Source: Mixta theicola
GTDB taxonomy: Bacteria > Pseudomonadota > Gammaproteobacteria > Enterobacterales > Enterobacteriaceae
Assembly (NCBI RefSeq): GCF_002895925.1
Contig: NZ_NWUO01000010.1
Coordinates: 62,001 to 126,000, forward strand
Length of the DNA: 64,000 bases
Direction of reading: 5' to 3'
Position numbers and translations under genes: made by a program. Below the pieces are notes generated by a model. It was not told the DNA's origin, searched no databases, and saw nothing but the letters and a program-made list of their open reading frames with translations. Positions 33,841 through 41,537 of this stretch are shown here, one piece after another (the first letter of the stretch is position 1; each line of letters opens with the position of its first letter).

Positions 33841-33873
33841 AGCCGCCCAGCCTGATGCCGGGCGGCTTTTTTT
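33841..33873 (+). terminator. Intrinsic terminator of the acyltransferase gene
   Basis: AGCCGCCC and GGGCGGCT form a perfect 8-bp G+C-rich stem with an 11-nt loop, followed by T7. It begins 9 bases after the stop codon. Confidence 0.88.
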
Positions 33874-33969
33874 AATCTTCAGTTTGTGCCTTTTCTGCCT
33901 GCGATATTTGGCGTCACTCCCTTCATCTGCCATAATCTGCGCCCTTATTTCTCCTGACGTGAGTGCGTG

Positions 33970-34641
33970 ATGCAGTACCCGATTAATGAAATGTTCCAGA
34001 CGTTGCAGGGCGAAGGTTTTTATACCGGCGTTCCGGCAATTTTTATCCGCTTGCAGGGATGCCCGGTTGGCTGCAGCTGGTGCGATACCAAACATACATG
34101 GGATAAGCTGGCCGATCGGGAAACCTCGCTGGGCGATATTCTGGTAAAAACAGTGGAAAGCGATGCCTGGGGCGCTGCCGATGCTGATGCCTTACTACAA
34201 ACCATCAACCAGCAGCAGTGGACCGCACGCCATGTGGTAATTACCGGCGGCGAGCCGTGCATTCACGATTTAACCCCGCTGACCGATGCGCTACAGCAGG
34301 CCGGTTTCAGCTGTCAGATTGAAACCAGCGGTACGCATCCGGTGCGTTGCACGGCGCAAACCTGGGTTACGGTTTCGCCTAAAGTTAATATGCGCGGCGG
34401 CTATGACGTGCTGGATCAGGCGCTGGTGCGTGCCGATGAGATTAAGCATCCGGTGGCGCGTCAGCGCGATATTGCTGCGCTGGATCAGCTGCTGGAAACC
34501 ATCGCCGACGACAAACAGCGAATTATTGCGCTCCAGCCCATCAGCCAGAAAGAAGATGCGACGCGGCTGTGTATTGAGACCTGCATTGCCCGCAACTGGC
34601 GGCTGTCGATGCAGACCCATAAATATCTGAATATTGCCTGA
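33970..34641 (+). CDS. queE: 7-carboxy-7-deazaguanine synthase QueE
   Basis: A 223-aa radical-SAM enzyme, the E. coli length, that converts 6-carboxytetrahydropterin to 7-carboxy-7-deazaguanine in queuosine synthesis. The Fe-S cluster cysteines are C31, C35 and C38 in GCPVGCSWCDT. VITGGEPCIHDL and IETSGTHPV are conserved SAM-binding blocks. ATG 33970 is chosen over the GTG one codon upstream. In E. coli QueE also acts in filamentation under antimicrobial peptide stress. queF and queD are elsewhere in the window. Confidence 0.97.
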   Translation: MQYPINEMFQTLQGEGFYTGVPAIFIRLQGCPVGCSWCDTKHTWDKLADRETSLGDILVKTVESDAWGAADADALLQTINQQQWTARHVVITGGEPCIHDLTPLTDALQQAGFSCQIETSGTHPVRCTAQTWVTVSPKVNMRGGYDVLDQALVRADEIKHPVARQRDIAALDQLLETIADDKQRIIALQPISQKEDATRLCIETCIARNWRLSMQTHKYLNIA

Positions 34642-34645
34642 TAAG

Positions 34646-34673
34646 CGGGCCGGATGTGCAGGCATCCGGCCCG
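34646..34673. terminator. Hairpin between convergent queE and ygcE
   Basis: CGGGCCGGATG and CATCCGGCCCG form a perfect 11-bp stem with a 6-nt loop, 4 bases after the queE stop and 5 before the ygcE stop. No T-run follows on either side, so it may be a bidirectional 3' boundary rather than a classical intrinsic terminator. Confidence 0.6.
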
Positions 34674-34678
34674 GAGTC

Positions 34679-36157
34679 TTATGCGTTAGACCAGCTCTGA
34701 ATGCTCTCCTCCGCGTTTAAGCGACCGTGGAAGATCTCCCAGGATTTCTTCAAAATCGGATCGGTGTGGCGCGGCAGGTCTTTAAATATTCCTTTATTAA
34801 TCGCTTCGTACAGCGCGGCATTCTGCGCGCTGGGTTCGAAGAGATCTTTCACGCGCACCATCCTGGCGACGGCCTCTTCATACGAAGCGTACAGCCCTAA
34901 CCCTACCGCCGTGTTGATTGCCGCCCCCAGACTGGCACAGCTGTTGATGCTGTTGCGCCGTACTGGCAGGTTGAATACGTCGGCAAAAATCTGCATGAAC
35001 AAATCACTGTTAGAACCGCCGCCGGTGACTATCAGCTGACGGGCAAAATGGTCCATTTCACGGCACATATTGTCGTAGTTGTTTTTCAGCGTCATCGCGA
35101 TACTTTCAAGGATTGCCCGGTACATCCAGGCGTAGTCCATCGTTGCGTTAAAGCCGATGAAAATCCCTCGTTTGTAGGGTTCCCAGGGATTGGTGAGCCA
35201 GTCCAGCACCGCCATTAAACCGTCGCAGCCAGGAGATACTGCGGATGCCCGGTAGTTGAGGTAATCTTCCGGAGTGACGCCGCTGGCAGCTGCATCTTTA
35301 AGCAGCGACTCGCCGAGCATGTCCCGCAGCCAGCTTACGGTCCACATGCCTTTGCGGATGCCGTAGCCCTCGTACAGCAGCGTCTCCGGGATCGAAGACA
35401 TGATAGGCCAGTAGTGCACCGGATCTTTTGGCAACGCCTGACCATTCATCATCAGGGCGATGTAGGTTCCCAGTGAAATGACGGCGGTTTCATCATCCAG
35501 CAAGCCGGCCCCCAGCGCCTCTACGGGTTTGTCGCTGGTGGTACATACCAGCGGTAATCCGACGGGGAACCCGGTGGCCTGTGCGGCCTGCGGCGTGATG
35601 TTTCCCAGAACTGTTCCCGGCATTTGTACCTCAAACAGCATCTCCCTGGGGATCTGAAACTTGCGCATGATTTCCGAATCGTGGCTCCATTCCCAGGTTC
35701 GGTAATCCACCGGCCACTGACCAAAGTAGTTGGCAATATTGTCCTTAAACTCTCCGGTCAGGCGGTGGGTCAGATAGCCGGAAAAAGAGGTGACCCAGGC
35801 CACGTCGCTGTTGGTATGCTCGTAGGGGCGGGTGACCCGAGCGTCCTGCCAGCTGATAAGCTGTGCAGCGGGCGTACCATCGGCCCTGAGCAGCGCGCGG
35901 CAGCAGCGGATGGAACCAAGACCAATGCCGACGATATCATCAGGATTGCCTGTAAATTGCCGCATCAGATCTTTTCCGGCGAGGCACAGAGATTGCCACA
36001 GGTCGTCATCCGGGTGTTCAGCCGTATCGGCATCCGGGGTGTACATCGGCTGCAGCGCCCCCTTTCCCTCGCAGACGACGTTACCTTCAAGGTCGTACAT
36101 TACGACCTTGGTGCTCTGACTGCCGCCATCAATTCCAATGATGTATTTTTGGGCCAT
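34679..36157 (-). CDS. ygcE: FGGY-family carbohydrate kinase YgcE
   Basis: A 492-aa FGGY kinase, the E. coli YgcE length, starting MAQKYIIGIDGGSQSTKVV. ATG 36157 is preferred because AGGAG lies 7 nt upstream; an ATG two codons earlier is too close. ATP-site and sugar-site features include GIDGGSQSTK, TTSDKPVEALGAGLL and LIVTGGGSNSDLFMQI. The substrate is unknown; the family phosphorylates polyols and ketoses such as glycerol and xylulose. It is the second gene after yqcE, in a unit with a terminator-bearing leader. Confidence 0.93.
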   Translation of the reverse strand: MAQKYIIGIDGGSQSTKVVMYDLEGNVVCEGKGALQPMYTPDADTAEHPDDDLWQSLCLAGKDLMRQFTGNPDDIVGIGLGSIRCCRALLRADGTPAAQLISWQDARVTRPYEHTNSDVAWVTSFSGYLTHRLTGEFKDNIANYFGQWPVDYRTWEWSHDSEIMRKFQIPREMLFEVQMPGTVLGNITPQAAQATGFPVGLPLVCTTSDKPVEALGAGLLDDETAVISLGTYIALMMNGQALPKDPVHYWPIMSSIPETLLYEGYGIRKGMWTVSWLRDMLGESLLKDAAASGVTPEDYLNYRASAVSPGCDGLMAVLDWLTNPWEPYKRGIFIGFNATMDYAWMYRAILESIAMTLKNNYDNMCREMDHFARQLIVTGGGSNSDLFMQIFADVFNLPVRRNSINSCASLGAAINTAVGLGLYASYEEAVARMVRVKDLFEPSAQNAALYEAINKGIFKDLPRHTDPILKKSWEIFHGRLNAEESIQSWSNA

Positions 36158-36193
36158 CGTCATTCTCCTGTGTACCCATTATGTTATGCGGTT

Positions 36194-37492
36194 TTACGCG
36201 CCGCTGGCCTGGGAAGGGGAGCCTGTCTGGCTCAGAGGCACTTCCGTCGCGCGTATTTTTTTGTACAGTAAAAAAGTGAAAACCATCACCATGCACATCG
36301 CGCCAAGTCCCATCATCCACATATTGCGATAGGCTTCGGCTGCGGGCAGCGTATCCTGCCAGTAGCCGACGATCGGATAGACAAAGACGTCCGGCAGAAA
36401 GCCGATGACCGAGCAGATGCCCACCGTGGTGCCCATAATGAAGGTCGGGGTTTTCGCTTCGCCTGGACAGGCAAAATAGAGGCCGCGCGAGGCGTAGCAG
36501 GTAAAGCCAAGCAGCAGAATAAGGCCTATACCCACCGCAACGGATTGCGGGTGGTGGTTTGTTGCCAGCAGCGCGATAAGCGCCAGCGCACCAATAACTG
36601 ACAGGATCTGAATCACGCGGGTGGGGGATTTTACCCGGCTGTAGGTGGTAATCAGTCCACCCAGCGGGCCGCACATGGCGCGGAAGATCTTATTAATCAC
36701 AATGCCCATATAGCTGGCGGCCACCAGCGACATACCGTACATTTCCGTAAGGTAGTTGGTGGAGTAGCTGAGGATAGCGTAGATGGTATAAACGCCGAGG
36801 ATTATCATGCTGCAATACCAGGTGGTGCTGATACGCAGTACGGAGAGGATATCGCTAAGCTGAAAGGTTTTTTTCTGCCGATCCGTCGTTTTCACCTCAT
36901 GGCTGACGCCATCGCTGACGAAGAACCAGCACAGGATCCCCAGCGCAATGTATACCACGCTGTAGATCAGTATGACGGTTTTCAGGCTGTTCGGATCGTC
37001 TGACGCAAAGCGGGAAAAGGCCCACATGGTAAAGACCGCCAGCGACATGACGCCAACGCCACGCAGGCCCTCCATCCAGCCCATAATCTTGCCCTGTTCG
37101 CTGTGATCGCCAAGCATTGAAGCTGCTTTAATCGATACCGACCACAGCATCAGAATAGTGGTAATCGCGAAAGCAACCTGAATAAGCAGCATCGCCCAAA
37201 GAGGCGGATAAGTCATCATCAGCAGACCAAGAATACCGGTAATAATCATTGCTGAAGTAATCATTTTCCGATGTGAAAATTTATCGGCAATGACGCCGCT
37301 GGGCGCGTATAAAATAATCGCAGTAATACCGAAAGTACTCATTATTAATCCAATTTCGGTATTGCTGAATCCCATAAATTTTGCCATAGGAATCTGGTAA
37401 ATATAACGTAAATAAGCCAGGTCAAAGCTAACGCCACCGCTAAAACTAATAATTGCAAGCGTTATCCAGCGTCGATAAGAGTGTTGTTGCAT
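36194..37492 (-). CDS. yqcE: MFS transporter YqcE
   Basis: A 432-aa major-facilitator protein (E. coli YqcE 425 aa) with 12 predicted helices. It starts MQQHSYRRWITLAIISFSGG at 37492; a 55-codon longer frame would run through the leader hairpins and is rejected. Conserved blocks are FDLAYLRYIYQIPMAKFMGF, the loop GVIADKFSHRKM and GWMEGLRGVGVMSLA. It leads the yqcE-ygcE unit, divergent from ygcW, and probably imports or exports the unknown substrate of the cluster. Expression is probably set by the CRP-like site and leader hairpins in 37516-37630. Confidence 0.92.
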   Translation of the reverse strand: MQQHSYRRWITLAIISFSGGVSFDLAYLRYIYQIPMAKFMGFSNTEIGLIMSTFGITAIILYAPSGVIADKFSHRKMITSAMIITGILGLLMMTYPPLWAMLLIQVAFAITTILMLWSVSIKAASMLGDHSEQGKIMGWMEGLRGVGVMSLAVFTMWAFSRFASDDPNSLKTVILIYSVVYIALGILCWFFVSDGVSHEVKTTDRQKKTFQLSDILSVLRISTTWYCSMIILGVYTIYAILSYSTNYLTEMYGMSLVAASYMGIVINKIFRAMCGPLGGLITTYSRVKSPTRVIQILSVIGALALIALLATNHHPQSVAVGIGLILLLGFTCYASRGLYFACPGEAKTPTFIMGTTVGICSVIGFLPDVFVYPIVGYWQDTLPAAEAYRNMWMMGLGAMCMVMVFTFLLYKKIRATEVPLSQTGSPSQASGA

Positions 37493-37515
37493 AGCGTATT
37501 CTCGTTTTGTACAGA

Positions 37516-37564
37516 CAAAAAAAAGAGAAAAGTAAGCCGCCTTTCCAGGTGGATTACTTTTCTC
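37516..37564 (-). terminator. Leader terminator of the yqcE-ygcE unit
   Basis: On the minus strand GAGAAAAGTAA and TTACTTTTCTC pair perfectly (11 bp), extended by CC/GG pairs around a 6-nt loop. Eight U follow immediately. It lies between the presumed promoter and the yqcE ATG, so transcription must read through it to express yqcE. Its 5' arm is shared with the upstream alternative hairpin at 37553-37579. Confidence 0.88.
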
Positions 37565-37579
37565 ATAGTCTCTAGTAAT
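37553..37579 (-). promoter_or_regulatory. Candidate antiterminator hairpin (RAT-like), yqcE leader
   Basis: On the minus strand ATTACT and AGTAAT form a 6-bp stem around the loop AGAGACTATGAGAAA. The 3' arm is part of the terminator stem that follows, so the two structures exclude each other. The loop matches that of the ygcW leader at 14 of 15 positions. The likely binding protein is YgcP (GlpP family), which is inference. Confidence 0.72.
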
Positions 37580-37614
37580 AGATATTAGAAATATCATGGC
37601 AGGCCAGATTACTC

Positions 37615-37630
37615 TGTGAGAATAATCACG
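37615..37630. promoter_or_regulatory. CRP-like site, yqcE side
   Basis: TGTGA-GAATAA-TCACG matches the CRP consensus TGTGA-N6-TCACA at nine of ten half-site positions. Its centre is 43.5 bp from the first base of the yqcE leader hairpin, about the -41.5 position expected for class II activation. Confidence 0.75.
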
Positions 37631-37671
37631 CTTCTCAATTTTATCGATCAAAATCATTACTAATAAATCTC

Positions 37672-37687
37672 TGTGATTCTCATCACA
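37672..37687. promoter_or_regulatory. CRP-like site, ygcW side
   Basis: TGTGA-TTCTCA-TCACA is a perfect match to both CRP half-sites. Its centre is 43.5 bp from the first base of the ygcW leader hairpin. A TATGCT -10 box follows at 37704-37709. The centre-to-centre distance to the other CRP-like site is 57 bp. Confidence 0.82.
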
Positions 37688-37722
37688 TTTAGATTCGCAG
37701 CGCTATGCTAAAAATTATGCCC

Positions 37723-37751
37723 AGTTACCAGAGAATATGAGAAAGGTAACT
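37723..37751 (+). promoter_or_regulatory. Candidate antiterminator hairpin (RAT-like), ygcW leader
   Basis: AGTTACC (37723-37729) and GGTAACT (37745-37751) form a perfect 7-bp stem around the 15-nt loop AGAGAATATGAGAAA. The 3' arm overlaps the 5' arm of the ygcW leader terminator (37740-37755), so pairing here would prevent termination. The loop is almost identical to that of the divergent yqcE leader, while stem pairs differ in a compensatory way. Confidence 0.75.
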
Positions 37752-37788
37752 TCCCTCTCGCGGGGGAAGTTGCCTTTCTTTTTTTTTG
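37740..37788 (+). terminator. Leader terminator of the ygcW operon
   Basis: AGAAAGGTAACTTCCC and GGGAAGTTGCCTTTCT form a 16-bp stem with a single G-U pair and an 8-nt loop, followed by a run of nine T. It ends 24 bases before the ygcW ATG, so it is an attenuator within the 5' leader and not the end of an upstream gene. Confidence 0.9.
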
Positions 37789-37811
37789 CTTAAAGGATTT
37801 TGGAGCCGGAT

Positions 37812-38597
37812 ATGTCAATCGAATCTCTCAACGCATTTTCTATGGATTTCTTCTCCCTGAAGGGCAAGACCGCCATTGTCACCGGCGGCAACAGCGGCCT
37901 GGGCCAGGCTTTTGCTCTGGCGCTGGCGAAGGCGGGGGCAAATCTGTTCATTCCGAGCTTCATTCAGGATAATGGCGAAACCCGCGAACTGATTGAGCAG
38001 CAGGGCGTTCAGGTGGAATTTATGCAGGTTGACATCACCGCTGAAGGCGCGCCGCACAAGATTATTGCCGCCTGCTGCGAGCGCTTTGGCAGCGTGGATA
38101 TTCTGGTCAACAATGCCGGGATTTGTAAGCTCAATAAAGTACTCGATTTCGGCCGCGCCGACTGGGATCCGATGATCAGCGTTAACCTCACCGCCGCGTT
38201 TGAATTAAGCCACGAAGCGGCAAAAATCATGATCCCGCAAAAGAGTGGAAAGATCATTAATATCTGTTCGCTGTTTTCCTGGTTAGGCGGTCAGTGGTCA
38301 CCTGCATATTCGGCAACCAAACACGCGCTTGCGGGTTTTACCAAAGCCTATTGCGATGAGCTTGGTCAGTATAATATTCAGGTCAATGGTATTGCGCCTG
38401 GATATTATGCCACCGAAATTACTGCGGCTACCCGCAGTAATCCGGAAACAAATCAGCGCGTGCTTGATCATATTCCTGCCAATCGCTGGGGTGATACGCA
38501 GGATTTAATGGGGGCGATGGTTTTTCTTGCCAGTCGCGCTTCAGATTATGTCAATGGTCACTTATTAGTTGTCGATGGTGGTTATTTAGTCCGCTAA
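37812..38597 (+). CDS. ygcW: Short-chain dehydrogenase/reductase YgcW
   Basis: A 261-aa classical SDR, the E. coli YgcW length. The NAD(P) motif is TGGNSGLGQAFALALAKAG (about 23-41), NNAGICKLNKV follows (about 101), and the active site is Ser (CSLFSWLGGQWS) with YSATKHALAGF (Tyr/Lys). ATG 37812 follows a GGAG ribosome site; a start four codons earlier is less likely. It is the first gene of ygcW-U-S-R-Q and probably oxidises or reduces a polyol/sugar hydroxyl; the substrate is unknown. Confidence 0.94.
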   Translation: MSIESLNAFSMDFFSLKGKTAIVTGGNSGLGQAFALALAKAGANLFIPSFIQDNGETRELIEQQGVQVEFMQVDITAEGAPHKIIAACCERFGSVDILVNNAGICKLNKVLDFGRADWDPMISVNLTAAFELSHEAAKIMIPQKSGKIINICSLFSWLGGQWSPAYSATKHALAGFTKAYCDELGQYNIQVNGIAPGYYATEITAATRSNPETNQRVLDHIPANRWGDTQDLMGAMVFLASRASDYVNGHLLVVDGGYLVR

Positions 38598-38680
38598 TTT
38601 CTTAAGGCATTTAATAATGCCGATGGTCAAAACGGGTGGTTTCTGCTGCTTATTTACTTTTAAATCAGGAAGGTAATTTT

Positions 38681-40135
38681 ATGTCTTTATCCCGCGAAGC
38701 AATTGTTGAACAGGTCAAAGAGATCGTTGGCCCTGAGCGCGTGATCACCGATGAGAACGTGCTCAAGAAAAACAGCATCGACCGCTTCAGAAAATATGCG
38801 GATATTCACGGTGTCTTTACCCTGCCTCTGCCAGCGGCGGTGGTGAAGCTTGGTTCTACGGAGCAGGTTTCCCGCGTGCTCTCCTTTATGAATCAGAACA
38901 GGATCAACGGCGTACCGCGTACCGGCGCATCCGCTACTGAAGGGGGACTGGAGACGGTAGTGAAAAACTCGCTGGTGCTCGATGGCGCCGGGATGAACAA
39001 AATCATCAATATTGATATTGAGAATATGCAGGCGACCGCGCAGTGCGGCGTTCCTCTGGAAATACTGGAAAACGCCTTGCGCGCTAAAGGCTACACCACC
39101 GGACACTCCCCGCAGTCAAAACCGCTGGCCCAGATGGGCGGCCTGGTGGCGACCCGCAGCATTGGCCAGTTCTCTACGCTGTACGGCGCTATTGAAGATA
39201 TGGTGGTCGGGCTGGAAGCGGTACTGCCGGACGGGACCGTCACCCGCATTAAAAACGTGCCGCGTCGTGCTGCGGGCCCTGATATTCGCCACATTATCAT
39301 TGGTAATGAAGGGGCGCTGTGCTATATCACCGAAGTGACGGTAAAAATCTTCAAGTTCACGCCGGAAAACAACCTTTACTATGGCTATATCCTGGATGAT
39401 ATGAAGCTGGGCTTCGAGATCCTGCGTGAGGTGATGGTAGAAGGCTACCGTCCGTCGATTGCGCGTCTGTATGACGCTGAAGATGGCACTCAGCACTTTA
39501 CCCACTTTGCCAATGGCAAATGCGTGCTGATCTTTATGGCTGAAGGTAACCCGCGGATGGCGAAGGCGACGGGCGAGGGGATTGCAGAGATTGTTGCCCG
39601 CTATCCGCAGTGCCAGCGCGTTGACAGCAGGCTGATTGAAAACTGGTTTAACAACCTGAACTGGGGGCCGGATAAAGTTGCCGCCGAGCGCGTGCAGATC
39701 CTGAAGACCGGCAACATGGGCTTTACCACAGAGGTATCCGGCGACTGGAGCTGCATCCACCAGATCTATGAACGCGTTATTCACCGCATTCGCACCGAGT
39801 TCCCGCATGCGGACGATATTACCATGCTGGGCGGCCACTCCTCCCACAGCTATATCAACGGCACCAACATGTACTTCGTCTACGACTACAACGTGGTGGG
39901 CTGCAAGCCGGAAGAGGAGATCGACAAGTACCACAATCCGCTGAACAAGATCATTTGCGAGGAGACCATCAACCTCGGCGGATCGATGGTTCACCACCAC
40001 GGTATTGGCAAGCACCGCGTACACTGGGCGAAGGCAGAACACGGTACGGCCTGGGCGCTGCTGGAAGGGCTGAAGAAGCAGTTCGATCCGAACGGTATCA
40101 TGAATACCGGCACTATCTATCCAATTGAAAAATAA
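38681..40135 (+). CDS. ygcU: FAD-linked oxidase YgcU (VAO/AGPS-like)
   Basis: A 484-aa flavoprotein, the E. coli YgcU length, starting MSLSREAIVEQVKEIVG after AGGAAGG. The FAD_binding_4 domain contains PRTGASATEGGLETVV and MGGLVATRSIGQFSTLYG, with GNEGALCYITEVTVKIF, then the FAD-oxidase C-terminal domain ending MHHHG-type VHHHGIGKHRVHW and FDPNGIMNTG. The family includes D-lactate and glycolate dehydrogenases and alkylglycerone-phosphate synthase, to which YgcU is often compared. Electrons probably pass to the YgcRQ ETF-like pair (inference). Confidence 0.93.
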   Translation: MSLSREAIVEQVKEIVGPERVITDENVLKKNSIDRFRKYADIHGVFTLPLPAAVVKLGSTEQVSRVLSFMNQNRINGVPRTGASATEGGLETVVKNSLVLDGAGMNKIINIDIENMQATAQCGVPLEILENALRAKGYTTGHSPQSKPLAQMGGLVATRSIGQFSTLYGAIEDMVVGLEAVLPDGTVTRIKNVPRRAAGPDIRHIIIGNEGALCYITEVTVKIFKFTPENNLYYGYILDDMKLGFEILREVMVEGYRPSIARLYDAEDGTQHFTHFANGKCVLIFMAEGNPRMAKATGEGIAEIVARYPQCQRVDSRLIENWFNNLNWGPDKVAAERVQILKTGNMGFTTEVSGDWSCIHQIYERVIHRIRTEFPHADDITMLGGHSSHSYINGTNMYFVYDYNVVGCKPEEEIDKYHNPLNKIICEETINLGGSMVHHHGIGKHRVHWAKAEHGTAWALLEGLKKQFDPNGIMNTGTIYPIEK

Positions 40136-40144
40136 TCATCATCG

Positions 40145-40175
40145 CGGCTTCCCTGGTCAGGGAGGCCGATTTTTT
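40145..40175 (+). terminator. Terminator-like hairpin between ygcU and ygcS
   Basis: CGGCTTCCCT and AGGGAGGCCG form a 10-bp stem with one G-U pair and a GGTC loop, followed by ATTTTTT. It lies between the ygcU stop and the ygcS ribosome site and would lower expression of ygcSRQ relative to ygcWU unless suppressed. Confidence 0.75.
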
Positions 40176-40187
40176 GAAGGGGATGCT

Positions 40188-41537
40188 ATGAGCTCGTCAC
40201 CGGTAAGTATGGACGACCTACCGCTTACCCGCTTTCACTGCCGCATTGCCGGACTCACCTATGGGGCACACCTCACCGATGGTTACGTTCTCGGCGTTAT
40301 CGGCTATGCAATGATTCAGCTCCAGCCGCAAATGCAGCTTACGTCGCTTCAGGAGGGGTTGATTGGCGGCTCGGCGCTGTTTGGCCTGTTTCTTGGCAGC
40401 CTGATCCTCGGCTGGATCTCCGACTATACCGGGCGCCAGCGTATTTTTACCTTCAGCTTTCTGCTGATTACCCTGGCCTCTTTTTTGCAGTTTTTCGTCA
40501 CCACGCCCGAACAGCTGATCTTTCTGCGTATCCTGATTGGCTTTGGTCTCGGCGGGGACTACTCCGTGGGTCATACGCTGCTGGCTGAGTTCTCTCCAAA
40601 GCGTTATCGCGGCATGCTGCTTGGCGCATTCAGCGTTGTCTGGACAATAGGCTACGTGCTGGCAAGCGTTGCCGGATACGCCTGGATTAATATCGCGCCG
40701 GATGCCTGGCGCTGGTTGCTCGCCTCGGCGGCGCTTCCGGCGTTGATTATCACCCTGATGCGCATAGGCACTCCCGAATCGCCACGCTGGCTGATGCGCC
40801 AGGGCCGAATTACCGAGGCGCATGAAGTGGTTCGTCGTTTTCTTGGGGCGAATGTGCTGCCGGGAGATGAGATTTCAGCTGTCACCACGCGGCATATCAG
40901 CACCCTGTTTTCCGCCCGCTACTGGCGGCGCACGGCCTTTAATAGCCTGTTTTTTATCTGTCTGGTGGTGCCGTGGTTTGTTATTTATACCTGGCTGCCA
41001 ACCATTGCTCAGAGTATCGGGCTGGAGGCTGCGCTGAGCGCAAGCCTGATCCTGAATATGCTGCTGATCGCAGGGGCTCTGTTGGGGCTGCTGCTGACCT
41101 GGATGCTCTCCCGGCGGCAGTTTCTGATTGGCAGCTTTCTGCTGCTGGCGATAACGCTCAGCGTACTGGCCTTTACGCCATCGAGCAACAGCATCGCGAT
41201 CCTGCTGCTGTTTACGCTGTTCAGCATGACGATCTCCGCAGCCAGTAATCTGGTCGGCATTCTGCCAGCAGAAAGCTTTCCAACCGATATTCGCTCGCTT
41301 GGCGTGGGCTTTGCCACTTCAATGAGCCGCCTGGGAGCGGCCATCAGTACCGGGCTGCTGCCGCTGGCGCTGACGACATGGGGAATGCGCACCACCTTGC
41401 TACTGCTGGTAGCGGTGCTGCTGGTTGGCCTGCTGGTCTCAATACTGTGGGCGCCGGAAACTAAAAATCTCTCACTGGTCGAGGCTGCGCAACAAAAAAC
41501 ACAGGGAAAGGAGAATGAACATTCTGTTGGCGTTTAA
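40188..41537 (+). CDS. ygcS: MFS transporter YgcS
   Basis: A 449-aa sugar/acid-type MFS carrier (E. coli YgcS 445 aa) with 12 predicted helices, started at MSSSPVSMDDLPLTRFHCR after GAAGGGG. Conserved blocks are HLTDGYVLGVIGYAM, the loop GWISDYTGRQRIFTF, GLGGDYSVGHTLLAEFSP and GILPAESFPTDIRSLGVGF. It overlaps ygcR by 23 bases. The physiological substrate is not known, and it is presumed to import the substrate of the cluster. Confidence 0.93.
   Translation: MSSSPVSMDDLPLTRFHCRIAGLTYGAHLTDGYVLGVIGYAMIQLQPQMQLTSLQEGLIGGSALFGLFLGSLILGWISDYTGRQRIFTFSFLLITLASFLQFFVTTPEQLIFLRILIGFGLGGDYSVGHTLLAEFSPKRYRGMLLGAFSVVWTIGYVLASVAGYAWINIAPDAWRWLLASAALPALIITLMRIGTPESPRWLMRQGRITEAHEVVRRFLGANVLPGDEISAVTTRHISTLFSARYWRRTAFNSLFFICLVVPWFVIYTWLPTIAQSIGLEAALSASLILNMLLIAGALLGLLLTWMLSRRQFLIGSFLLLAITLSVLAFTPSSNSIAILLLFTLFSMTISAASNLVGILPAESFPTDIRSLGVGFATSMSRLGAAISTGLLPLALTTWGMRTTLLLLVAVLLVGLLVSILWAPETKNLSLVEAAQQKTQGKENEHSVGV

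Noticed and set aside
39116-40042. 308-aa minus-strand ORF opposite ygcU
   Set aside because: It is an antisense shadow with no recognisable domain.
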